In this document: positions 1 through 5,517 of the stretch, piece after piece | Layout: every line of letters starts with the position of its first letter | Numbering within the stretch: the stretch's first letter is position 1 | Assembly: GCA_027347125.1 (NCBI GenBank) | Contig: DAIERC010000431.1 | Span: forward strand, 1-5,517 | Direction: 5' to 3' | From: Ignavibacteriales bacterium | Lineage (GTDB): Bacteria > Bacteroidota > Ignavibacteria > Ignavibacteriales > Ignavibacteriaceae | DNA length: 5,517 bases | Program-made: the position numbers and the translations under genes | The notes under the pieces: generated by a model | Seen by the model: only the letters and a program-made list of their open reading frames with translations | Told to the model about the DNA's origin: nothing | Database searches by the model: none

Positions 1-1880
1 TTATAATGGCAGGGAATATGCCCAACAGACCTGGGAATAGAAATAGGCAATTTGCCTGACGGGTTATGATCTCCGAAAAGAACATCTGCCACTGCAATAC
101 CGCTTTCCTGCCCTAGATACCAGCACTCAAGAATAGAAGGAATATTGTCGGCAATATAAGAGATTGAACTTGGACGCCCGTTAAACAATACAACTATTAC
201 AGACTTGCCGGTTTGCAAAATAGCTTTTACCAGTTCGTTTTGCATACCAAAAAGTTCCAAGGTTGCCCTGTCACCTAAGTGAGTTTTACTCCATGCTTCT
301 CTAGAAGTCTGTTCATTATCGCCAAGCACCAGAATTACCTTATCGGACTTCTTGGCGGTTTCAACAGCTTCTTCTATTAATTTTTTATCTTCTTCAGGAT
401 CGGACAAAGTTATAAGATCTTCATCCCATGCGCCGCCAACGGTTATTTTACACCCTTCGCTGTATAACAATTTTACATTACGCCCTACTTTGTCTTTTAT
501 CCCTTGCAAAACAGTTGTATAGTAAACCGGTTTTCCGCTGTATCCACCTAATAATTTGCGGTCAGCATTTGGACCGATTACAGCTATAGTACTTTTTTTG
601 TTGGGCTCCAGCGGAAGCAACTCCTCATCGTTTTTCAGCAGGGTAATTGTCTCGCGTGCTGCTTGTAGTGCGATTTTTCTATTCTTTTCAATTTTAACAT
701 TATTCTGAACGGCATCCGGATCTACATATGGATCATCGAACAATCCGATTATAAATTTATATTTCAGAAGAGGTGCAACTAATTCATCAATAACGGCTTC
801 GGCTAATCTACCATCATTAACAAGTTGAACTAAATTAGGGTAACAATCAATATCCGGCAATTCTATATTCACACCGGCATTAACGGCCAGCAGAGCGGCT
901 TCGGTTTTATCGCTTGCCAGGCATTGACTAACTGTGTCTTCTCTATAGTTTAATTCTGTAATAGCGTAATAATCGGACACAACAAAACCTTCAAAGCCCC
1001 ATTCGTTTCTAAGTACATCGCGCAGCAACCATTTGCTAGCATGTGAAGGTACACCGTCAATTTCGTTATATGAGGCCATTACACACATAGGTTTTGCTTT
1101 TTGAATTACTTCTTTAAAAGGATAAAGATATGTGTCTCTTAAAACTCTTTCCGAAAAATTCGCGGGACCGCAATTTGAGCCTGATTCCGGCTGTCCATGT
1201 GCAGCAAAATGCTTAAGCGTGGCAATAAGATGCTTCTTATCTTTAAAACTACCGTCGCCCTGTAAACCATTTATGGCGGCAATCCCCATCCGGGAAATTA
1301 AATAAGGATCTTCACCGAAAGTTTCTTCTACTCTTCCCCATCTTGGATCGCGGGCAACATCCAGAACAGGAGTTAATGCCTGATGAGCGCCTCTGGCCCG
1401 GGCTTCGTTCGCAATAGCTGAATAGATTTTTTCAATTAAATCGGGATTAAATGTAGAAGCCAATCCGATTGGCTGGGGATAACTTGTCGCTTCTTTTGCG
1501 GCCATACCATGAAGACATTCTTCATGAAAAATAACCGGTATGCCCAAGCGTGTTTCTTCAACAAAATATTTCTGAAGATTATTTGCCATTTCAGCCATTT
1601 CGGTTGCATTCAATCCTTCGCCTGTATCGCTTAATCTTCCTATCTGACCAACGCCTTCGGGTAAATGTACTTTTAAATTATTAAGATTTAATACACCGGC
1701 TTCGTCAAAAAGCATGGTTTTTTTTAACCCCCATATCCCAAGCATCTGGGCAACTTTCTCTTCAATAGTCATTCGCCCTAATAGATCTGCAACCCTTATT
1801 TCAATTGGAAGATTTGGGTTTTTATAATCTTGCAGATATTCTTGTTCAAACGACTTGCTTATTGGTAAGCCTTCAATCAT
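1..1880 (-). CDS. Glycoside hydrolase family 3 beta-glucosidase/beta-xylosidase-like enzyme (C-terminus cut by window edge)
   Basis: A continuous reading frame of 626 codons runs off the left edge with no stop. It encodes a retaining exo-acting GH3 glycosidase that removes terminal beta-linked sugars from oligosaccharides. The N-terminal (beta/alpha)8 domain spans roughly residues 30-350. It carries TIEEKVAQM near its start, ECLHGMAAKEATSYPQPIGL, PRWGRVEETFGEDPYL, LKHFAAHGQPESG (substrate-binding K223-H224) and FVVSDYYAI with the predicted nucleophile D303. The alpha/beta sandwich domain starts near residue 410 and contains TIAVIGPNAD (432-440) and GDNEQTSREAW. E528 in that motif is the likeliest acid/base, with E523 as an alternative. 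Family members of this layout are about 750-800 residues, so the missing part is probably a fibronectin-III-like tail. No signal peptide is visible (start MIEGLPISKSFEQEYL), which suggests a cytoplasmic enzyme. The ATG at 1880 is preceded by GGAG at 7 nt and an in-frame stop lies upstream at 1905-1907. Family assignment is firm; glucosidase versus xylosidase cannot be decided from sequence. Confidence 0.95.
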   Translation of the reverse strand, partial: MIEGLPISKSFEQEYLQDYKNPNLPIEIRVADLLGRMTIEEKVAQMLGIWGLKKTMLFDEAGVLNLNNLKVHLPEGVGQIGRLSDTGEGLNATEMAEMANNLQKYFVEETRLGIPVIFHEECLHGMAAKEATSYPQPIGLASTFNPDLIEKIYSAIANEARARGAHQALTPVLDVARDPRWGRVEETFGEDPYLISRMGIAAINGLQGDGSFKDKKHLIATLKHFAAHGQPESGSNCGPANFSERVLRDTYLYPFKEVIQKAKPMCVMASYNEIDGVPSHASKWLLRDVLRNEWGFEGFVVSDYYAITELNYREDTVSQCLASDKTEAALLAVNAGVNIELPDIDCYPNLVQLVNDGRLAEAVIDELVAPLLKYKFIIGLFDDPYVDPDAVQNNVKIEKNRKIALQAARETITLLKNDEELLPLEPNKKSTIAVIGPNADRKLLGGYSGKPVYYTTVLQGIKDKVGRNVKLLYSEGCKITVGGAWDEDLITLSDPEEDKKLIEEAVETAKKSDKVILVLGDNEQTSREAWSKTHLGDRATLELFGMQNELVKAILQTGKSVIVVLFNGRPSSISYIADNIPSILECWYLGQESGIAVADVLFGDHNPSGKLPISIPRSVGHIPCHY

Positions 1881-1887
1881 TTTCAAT

Positions 1888-1891
1888 CTCC
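1888..1891 (-). promoter_or_regulatory. Ribosome binding site of the GH3 gene
   Basis: GGAG on the minus strand, 7 nt before the ATG at 1880. It fixes the GH3 start, since the only other in-frame initiators before the upstream stop (1905-1907) are TTG codons at 1884-1886 and 1902-1904, which lack a comparable site. Confidence 0.75.
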
Positions 1892-1974
1892 GTGGTAATC
1901 TCAATTAATGTAGAAAATATTTTTTTTCAAACAGCACATCGCACCGCTAAATGAATACAACCAGATTAAAACTC

Positions 1975-1985
1975 TTAACAGTTCA
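1975..1985 (+). repeat. Copy 1 of the dispersed 11-bp word TTANCAGTTCA
   Basis: Reads TTAACAGTTCA on the plus strand. Two further copies in the same orientation lie at 2261-2271 and 2531-2541, with start-to-start spacings of 286 and 270 bp. All three differ only at the fourth base. The word is not palindromic and its function is unknown; chance similarity in AT-rich DNA is possible. Confidence 0.35.
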
Positions 1986-2122
1986 TTTAGAAAAATATCA
2001 CTTCAAAATTTATCCGAAATTATTTTCCCCATTTTAGTTTACTAAGTAACAGAAAACAAATACACATCGGCTTTTGGGGTCAGATTATTACGCTTTTCAT
2101 TATTTTCATCAAGTATAGATTT

Positions 2123-2141
2123 ATTGGAGAATATCTCCAAT
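2123..2141. repeat. Perfect 19-bp inverted repeat in the presumed GH3 leader
   Basis: Arms ATTGGAGA (2123-2130) and TCTCCAAT (2134-2141) are exact reverse complements around a 3-bp centre, ATA. As DNA it has the size and symmetry of a dimeric repressor site. As minus-strand RNA it would form an 8-bp stem with a tight UAU loop. On the plus strand it is followed by a T-rich run (TTATTTTATTTT), so a weak terminator facing away from GH3 is also conceivable. No plus-strand gene is present to need one. It is unlike the CG-centred operators at 2278-2293 and 3804-3819, so it would serve a different factor. Confidence 0.6.
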
Positions 2142-2260
2142 TATTTTATTTTCAAATTTCAACATGAGACATTTCTGTAAAAATTTATACAAATCCGTAC
2201 TCTGCGAGCGCCCCAAAGGCACAAAACACCTCAAAAACTTATTTATTATCAATCATTAAT

Positions 2261-2271
2261 TTACCAGTTCA
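2261..2271 (+). repeat. Copy 2 of the dispersed 11-bp word TTANCAGTTCA
   Basis: Reads TTACCAGTTCA and lies immediately downstream of the candidate GH3 operator in the transcription direction. It shares a longer match with copy 3 (TTTASCAGTTCAA, where S is C or G). Its role is unknown. Confidence 0.35.
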
Positions 2272-2277
2272 AATATA

Positions 2278-2293
2278 ATTGAACCGTTTTAAT
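2278..2293 (-). promoter_or_regulatory. Candidate LacI-family operator at the GH3 promoter
   Basis: The plus strand reads ATTGAACCGTTTTAAT, a 16-bp imperfect palindrome (12 of 16 positions symmetric) with a central CG. It is 15/16 identical to the reverse complement of the site at 3804-3819 in front of the regulator gene. LacI-family proteins with an intact hinge helix insert a leucine pair at a central CpG step, and the regulator here keeps that leucine. The site overlaps the downstream edge of the predicted -10 box and the expected transcription start of the GH3-facing promoter, a typical repression position. Calling it the target of the adjacent regulator is an inference. Confidence 0.65.
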
Positions 2294-2320
2294 ATTAAAA
2301 AAAATTATTCTAAATGTCAA
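2292..2320 (-). promoter_or_regulatory. Candidate sigma70-like promoter driving GH3
   Basis: On the minus strand a perfect TTGACA (-35, at 2315-2320) is followed by a 17-bp spacer containing an eight-T run and then by TAATAT (-10, at 2292-2297, 4/6 to TATAAT). The predicted start is near 2285, in the middle of the operator at 2278-2293. This would leave a leader of about 405 nt before the GH3 ATG. No good Bacteroidota-type TTTG/TAnnTTTG promoter was found closer to the gene. The combination with the operator raises confidence above that of the boxes alone. Confidence 0.55.
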
Positions 2321-2414
2321 TAAGCAAACCCGACAATATATTATGGATTAAATTTTCCCAGCGGAATTTTTTTTGTTCAAACACACCTGAAGTATGTTAA
2401 TCTACAATACCATA

Positions 2415-2451
2415 GTGGCATAATCAAATAGTTGAGATTTGATTAAGCCGC
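2415..2451. repeat. Large imperfect inverted repeat upstream of the GH3 promoter
   Basis: A 9-bp perfect arm pair TAATCAAAT (2421-2429) and ATTTGATTA (2437-2445) flanks a 7-nt centre, AGTTGAG. Beyond one A/A mismatch it continues with GTGGC (2415-2419) against GCCGC (2447-2451), five pairs of which one is G-T. It is the strongest hairpin in the spacer. No T run follows on either strand, so a classical intrinsic terminator for the regulator gene is unlikely. It lies about 95 bp upstream of the predicted -35 box, so an activator or second repressor site is possible. Confidence 0.6.
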
Positions 2452-2530
2452 ATTTAAAGTATCATCACAGAACAAAAAGCGCTGTTGATTTGAACGATTT
2501 GCTAATTCTATTCCGGGCAGAGTATAAATT

Positions 2531-2541
2531 TTAGCAGTTCA
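2531..2541 (+). repeat. Copy 3 of the dispersed 11-bp word TTANCAGTTCA
   Basis: Reads TTAGCAGTTCA, within the longer TTTAGCAGTTCAA shared with copy 2 except for one base. A CCGCTTTA segment a few bases away weakly resembles half of the CG-centred operator, but the full 16-mer there matches at only about 10 positions. Confidence 0.35.
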
Positions 2542-2713
2542 ACCAACCGCTTTACAAAAAATCATATATTATAAAACGACATCAATTCCTTACCAAACAA
2601 CAGATCATCAAATATTACCGACCACCCTAAAATAATTATCCGATTATGCACGTACAATACAATTTCAAATCAAAGATTTGTAAAGACAGAGCACTGTAAA
2701 ACATTAAGCGGAA

Positions 2714-3772
2714 TTAAACAGATAAGTTATGTTTTATTTTTTGATCGGCTAAAACTTTCGACGACTCCCTTACTATAAACTCGGTCTCAAGTACAACTTT
2801 TTCATTAGGCAAAAGTGTAGATGATTCTATATTTCTTATCAGTATTTCCGCTGCTCTTCTGCCAATCTCAACTTGAGGAGCCCTAATAGTAGTTAATGGC
2901 ACCGGATAAATTTTAGCGTAATAAATATCGTCGTTTCCGATAATAGAAATATCGTCCGGCACACTTATATTCAACTCTTTCAATGCTGTCATAACACCGA
3001 GAGCCTGTTGATCGTTATAGCAAACGATGGCGGTTGGGTAGTCTTTTTTATTTTTGTTTTTAAAATAATCTATCGTCTTGCTGAAGCTGTCTTCATATTT
3101 AGAACCCATGGGAACTATCATGTCTTTGTTAAAAGCTAAAGTGCTTTCGCTGAACGCATGCCGAAATCCCTCGATTCTTTCCTGAGTATGAGATGATTGT
3201 TCGGGACCGGTAAAGTGCACAATTTTCGTATGTCCGCTGTCTATCAAATATTTTACGGCTTTTTTAATTGCTTTGAGATTATTTATTGCAACAACATTTG
3301 CTTGAATACCTTTTACATCTTCTAAGAGCACAAAAGGATAATTTATCATCTTTAGCTTGAACAAATGCTCAATTTCCGAGGCTCCCTCAACTATAGGAGC
3401 TATTATTGCACCTTTTATATCCTTCGTAGAGAACATATGGGATAATCTTTTTTCACACTCATGATCATTTTCGGAACTGGTAACTATAACCGAATAACCT
3501 TTGCTGTTAGCGTACTCGTTTACTCCGGCAGCAATAGATGTGTAAAAAGGATAATTTAAATCTTTTATTATTATACCTATAGTTTTATCCTGATTCCCAT
3601 TCTTTAAGTTCCTGGCCATTCCTTTGGGCCGGAAATTAAGCTCTTTCATAACCTTCAAAATAAGATCCCGTGTTGCCGGTTTTACGGAGTTCTTAGCATT
3701 TATAACCGCCGAAACGGTTCCTTTAGATACATCTGCTTTCTTTGCAACATCCTCAATTGTAATTTTTTTCAT
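2714..3772 (-). CDS. LacI-family transcriptional regulator
   Basis: A 352-residue one-component sugar-responsive DNA-binding protein of usual length for the family. The N-terminal helix-turn-helix is MKKITIEDVAKKADVSKGTV followed by SAVIN, with recognition helix around residues 16-24. The hinge segment FRPKGMARNLKNG (47-59) keeps L56, the leucine that in PurR and LacI inserts into the operator's central CpG. A periplasmic-binding-protein-like effector domain begins at KTIGIII (63-69) and includes HTQERIEGFRHAF (R199, usually a ligand contact) and IIGNDDIYYAKIYPVPLTTI (277-296). The frame is open to an ATG at 3805, but the start at 3772 is preferred: it begins exactly at the conserved helix-turn-helix and has AGGTG 5 nt upstream, while the 11-residue extension has no family match and its ATG lies inside a palindrome. 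The gene lies between the esterase and GH3, implying local control of a glycan locus. The ligand cannot be predicted. Confidence 0.95.
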   Translation of the reverse strand: MKKITIEDVAKKADVSKGTVSAVINAKNSVKPATRDLILKVMKELNFRPKGMARNLKNGNQDKTIGIIIKDLNYPFYTSIAAGVNEYANSKGYSVIVTSSENDHECEKRLSHMFSTKDIKGAIIAPIVEGASEIEHLFKLKMINYPFVLLEDVKGIQANVVAINNLKAIKKAVKYLIDSGHTKIVHFTGPEQSSHTQERIEGFRHAFSESTLAFNKDMIVPMGSKYEDSFSKTIDYFKNKNKKDYPTAIVCYNDQQALGVMTALKELNISVPDDISIIGNDDIYYAKIYPVPLTTIRAPQVEIGRRAAEILIRNIESSTLLPNEKVVLETEFIVRESSKVLADQKIKHNLSV

Positions 3773-3777
3773 TAATA

Positions 3778-3782
3778 CACCT
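3778..3782 (-). promoter_or_regulatory. Ribosome binding site deciding the regulator's start
   Basis: AGGTG on the minus strand, 5 nt before the ATG at 3772. The upstream in-frame ATG at 3805 has no comparable purine-rich site, so this element supports the shorter 352-residue protein. Confidence 0.7.
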
Positions 3783-3803
3783 AAATTTAAAAATCCCGTT
3801 TCC

Positions 3804-3819
3804 ATTAAAACGGTTTAAT
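3804..3819 (-). promoter_or_regulatory. Candidate LacI-family operator, probable autoregulatory site
   Basis: The plus strand reads ATTAAAACGGTTTAAT, symmetric at 14 of 16 positions around a central CG, 31 bp upstream of the regulator's preferred start codon. It overlaps the spurious upstream ATG. Its counterpart at 2278-2293 differs by one base after reverse complementation. Form and placement fit negative autoregulation by the encoded LacI-family protein; no binding evidence is available. A second, overlapping 6-bp inverted repeat (CCGTTT at 3796-3801, AAACGG at 3808-3813) shares one arm with it but lacks the CG centre. Confidence 0.65.
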
Positions 3820-3830
3820 TTCTTTTTTAA

Positions 3831-3861
3831 CTTTTAAAAATATTATATGATATCTTCAAAA
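3831..3861 (-). promoter_or_regulatory. Possible promoter region of the regulator gene
   Basis: A perfect TATAAT lies on the minus strand at 3842-3847, giving a start near 3835 and placing the operator at about +16 to +31. No good -35 box stands at the right distance. An alternative in the same stretch is TTGAAG, a 17-bp spacer and TAAAAG at 3831-3836, which would place the operator at about +6 to +21. Both are weak and I cannot choose between them. Confidence 0.3.
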
Positions 3862-3935
3862 TCAATAATATTTTTGATTCAAACGTGCCGATGTAATATT
3901 TATCAGAATAATTGAGAACGTTAGACGATAATATT

Positions 3936-3957
3936 CGGCACACAACAAGGTGTGCCG
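3936..3957 (-). terminator. GC-rich hairpin after the esterase gene, probable transcription terminator
   Basis: Arms CGGCACAC (3936-3943) and GTGTGCCG (3950-3957) are exact reverse complements around a 6-nt loop, starting 15 nt beyond the esterase stop codon. On the minus strand it is followed by AATATTATCG, AT-rich but not a clean U run. Termination is therefore likely but may be partial, allowing some read-through into the regulator gene. Confidence 0.6.
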
Positions 3958-3972
3958 TAAGCTAAATAAATT

Positions 3973-5517
3973 TTATTGGTTGTCCCAGTCGTCTGTTCTA
4001 AACGGCGAAGCGGGTAAATCTTCCTTGTTGTATAATTTAACGCCTACCGGGTCGTCAGCCCATGCATAGCGCACGGCAACAGGGTCAGCAATTTCATTGC
4101 TCCATACAACTACTTTGTCGCCTTCTATCTTTGCTTTTGCCCAAACAAAATGTTTATCCTTTCCGGCAATTGCAAAGCAGCCGGGTTCGGTGCTGTCCTT
4201 AACCATTAAACCGCTGCCGGTATGGGTAAACGATATTACTATTTTGTTCCCTTCAACCTGCATCGATTTATAAATAGGTCCGGAGTACACCACATCATTG
4301 TCCCCGTAAGCAATTTTTTCGGCTGCAAGAGCAAGGCGCTTGCCTACATCTTTTTTATCCACCGGATGAACGTCGTTCCATTCGCCTATGTCAATTGTAA
4401 CGGCCATACCGGTATTCGGTAAAGACAACGTTCTAAGCTGCGCTTCACGAAGCATAGCCCAATTACTTTCACCCGGCTCTTTCTCCGGTTCCATAAAATT
4501 AGGTAGCTGCACAAACAGAAACGGGAAATCACCCTGATTCCACTTTTCTCTCCAGTTGCGAATAAGCGCAGGGAAAAGTTTTCTGTATTCGATAGGTCTG
4601 TCACCATTTGATTCGCCTTGATACCAGGCCACGCCTTTAATCCTTACATTTAACAGCGGCGCAAGCATAGCGTTATACAATCCTCCGGGCATCCACCTTA
4701 TAAAAGTTTGCGGCTGAAGCGGTTCCATTTTATCGCCGAGTTTAAATTTCCATTCGCCTTTTAAGTCAACCGATTCTTTTCCGTCAGTTATTTCATAAGG
4801 TTTATCCAATACAAAGCCGCCGTTTCCTATGTTGCTTATTACCCTGATAACAACGGTATTTTCACCTGCCTTTAATATTCCGACCGGAATATCATATCTT
4901 CTGCGCGGATACAGGTAACTTGTTGTTCCAACGAACTTGCCGTTAATAAATACCGAATCCGCATCGACGATTCTACCCAGAATTATTTTTGCAGGTTTTC
5001 CTACCATCGATTGAGGAATATCGACTTTCTTTCTAAACCATATGACCCCGTTTACAGTGCCGAGTTTAGTATCAGCCCAGTATCCGGGAATTTTCATCGT
5101 ACTCCAGTCGGAAGTATTAAGCGACGGCTTAGTCCAAATATTATTTGGATCTTTATATCCTCTATCCTTTTCCCAGGAAAGCTTGTACCATGCGCCTATT
5201 CTTTTTTGATCTTTTTCCTCAATGGATTTTATAAGGTTGGTATCTCTATACTTTAACTCTTCTTCGTAGTATTTGGGAAATTCCTTTAGTGCATCCTCGC
5301 TTAACCACGATTCTGCCGGTGAACCTCCCAGGCTTGAGTTTATTAAACCGATCGGAACTTTATACTTATCATACAAATCTTTCCCAAAAAAATAAGCCAC
5401 CGCCGACCAGCTAAAAACATTTTTGGGATTTGCTTCTTCCCAGCTTCCGCCTTTAAGATCTTTTTGAGGCGCGATAAAATTATATGTTTCCGGTACATTG
5501 AATTCCCGGATATATTT
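3973..5517 (-). CDS. Sialate O-acetylesterase-like (SASA/SGNH) carbohydrate esterase, N-terminus cut by window edge
   Basis: The frame is open for 514 codons from the right edge to the TAA at 3973, and homology-like sequence continues through the GTG at 5400, so the true start lies outside the window. Members remove O-acetyl groups from sugars; in polysaccharide loci they often act on acetylated hemicellulose instead of sialic acid. In fragment numbering, FSWSAVAYFFGKDLY is followed by VPIGLINSSLGGSPAESW (54-71). An inserted galactose-binding-like beta-sandwich covers about 127-245 (GVIWFRKKVDIP, DADSVFINGKFVG, GENTVVIRV). GVAWYQGESNGD (295-306) is the conserved block with glycine and asparagine for the oxyanion hole. 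WNDVHPVDKKDVGKRLAL supplies the catalytic histidine H384 with D382 nearby. LPASPFRTDDW is the usual family C-terminus. The catalytic serine block (GQSNM in the family) and any export signal would be in the missing N-terminal 120-140 residues. Family call firm; substrate open. Confidence 0.93.
   Translation of the reverse strand, partial: KYIREFNVPETYNFIAPQKDLKGGSWEEANPKNVFSWSAVAYFFGKDLYDKYKVPIGLINSSLGGSPAESWLSEDALKEFPKYYEEELKYRDTNLIKSIEEKDQKRIGAWYKLSWEKDRGYKDPNNIWTKPSLNTSDWSTMKIPGYWADTKLGTVNGVIWFRKKVDIPQSMVGKPAKIILGRIVDADSVFINGKFVGTTSYLYPRRRYDIPVGILKAGENTVVIRVISNIGNGGFVLDKPYEITDGKESVDLKGEWKFKLGDKMEPLQPQTFIRWMPGGLYNAMLAPLLNVRIKGVAWYQGESNGDRPIEYRKLFPALIRNWREKWNQGDFPFLFVQLPNFMEPEKEPGESNWAMLREAQLRTLSLPNTGMAVTIDIGEWNDVHPVDKKDVGKRLALAAEKIAYGDNDVVYSGPIYKSMQVEGNKIVISFTHTGSGLMVKDSTEPGCFAIAGKDKHFVWAKAKIEGDKVVVWSNEIADPVAVRYAWADDPVGVKLYNKEDLPASPFRTDDWDNQ

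Larger units (their letters stand above)
1881..2713. other. Long AT-rich non-coding region between the LacI-type regulator and GH3
   Basis: This stretch of 833 bp separates the regulator stop codon from the GH3 start and is visibly richer in A and T than the genes. I found no credible coding frame on either strand: the minus-strand frames are broken by frequent stops, and the short ATG frames present (such as a 9-codon one beginning near 2104) lack a ribosome binding site. It contains the candidate GH3 promoter and operator, two inverted repeats and a three-copy 11-bp word, all listed separately. Between 2452 and 2713 I see only weak short hairpins (for example CAAATC/GATTTG at 2666-2680) and no clear terminator for the regulator gene. 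Confidence 0.7.

Noticed and set aside
1896..1930. Closer GH3 promoter beginning with TTGAAA on the minus strand
   Set aside because: At 17-bp spacing the -10 position reads TAATTG, a poor match, and the start would leave almost no leader before the ribosome binding site.
2075..2104. Short minus-strand frame ATGAAAATAATGAAAAGC with a stop after nine codons, as a possible leader peptide
   Set aside because: No ribosome binding site at a proper distance and no informative residue run (no repeated codons typical of attenuation).
2071..2217. Long-range pairing of TTTGGGG (2073-2079) with CCCCAAA (2211-2217) that would enclose the 19-bp palindrome in a leader fold
   Set aside because: A 7-base complementary pair is expected several times by chance in a region this size, and the flanks do not extend it without bulges.
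2541..2556. Third operator-like site AACCAACCGCTTTACA
   Set aside because: Only about 10 of 16 positions match the operator pair and it is not symmetric, which is within chance for AT-rich DNA.
2666..2680. CAAATC/GATTTG hairpin as the regulator's terminator
   Set aside because: Six AT-rich pairs with a 3-nt loop and no following T run are too weak to call.
3624..3818. Plus-strand frame of 64 codons over the regulator's N-terminal region
   Set aside because: Antisense shadow of the LacI-family gene with no recognisable protein features; the same applies to the plus-strand frames at 4222-4422 and 5011-5256 and the minus-strand frame at 4386-4607 within the esterase.
5398..5400. GTG at 5400 as the start of the esterase
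   Set aside because: The frame stays open upstream to the window edge with family-like sequence (NVFSWSA directly before it), so this is an internal valine codon.

Overview
The window is a carbohydrate-utilisation locus with all genes on the minus strand, so transcription runs from high to low coordinates. In transcription order it holds: the C-terminal 514 residues of a sialate O-acetylesterase-like (SASA family) carbohydrate esterase, running off the right edge; a complete LacI-family regulator; an AT-rich non-coding stretch of about 830 bp; and the first 626 residues of a glycoside hydrolase family 3 (GH3) enzyme, running off the left edge. The low GC content, the AT-rich spacers and this gene mix suggest a polysaccharide-degrading member of the Bacteroidota/Ignavibacteriota group. 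That assignment is an inference from style and not a marker-based call.

Layout: 1-1880 GH3 (partial); 1881-2713 non-coding, with a candidate sigma70-like promoter (2292-2320), a LacI-type operator overlapping its start site (2278-2293), two strong inverted repeats (2123-2141 and 2415-2451) and three copies of an 11-bp word; 2714-3772 lacI-type regulator; 3773-3972 spacer with a second operator (3804-3819), a possible regulator promoter and a GC-rich hairpin that probably ends the esterase transcript (3936-3957); 3973-5517 esterase (partial).

The main result beyond the gene calls is a matched pair of 16-bp, CG-centred near-palindromes. One lies just upstream of the regulator's start and the other sits on the likely -10/+1 region of the promoter facing GH3. 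They are 15/16 identical when placed in the same orientation, and their form is that of LacI-family operators. The simplest model is that the regulator represses itself and the GH3 gene until a sugar ligand released from the target polysaccharide appears. The esterase would deacetylate the polysaccharide or its fragments, and the GH3 enzyme, which has no visible signal peptide, would hydrolyse the resulting oligosaccharides in the cytoplasm. If the promoter call is right, the GH3 mRNA carries an unusually long leader of about 400 nt with at least one stable hairpin. I found no CRISPR array, tRNA, rRNA, insertion sequence or clear novel multi-gene system.
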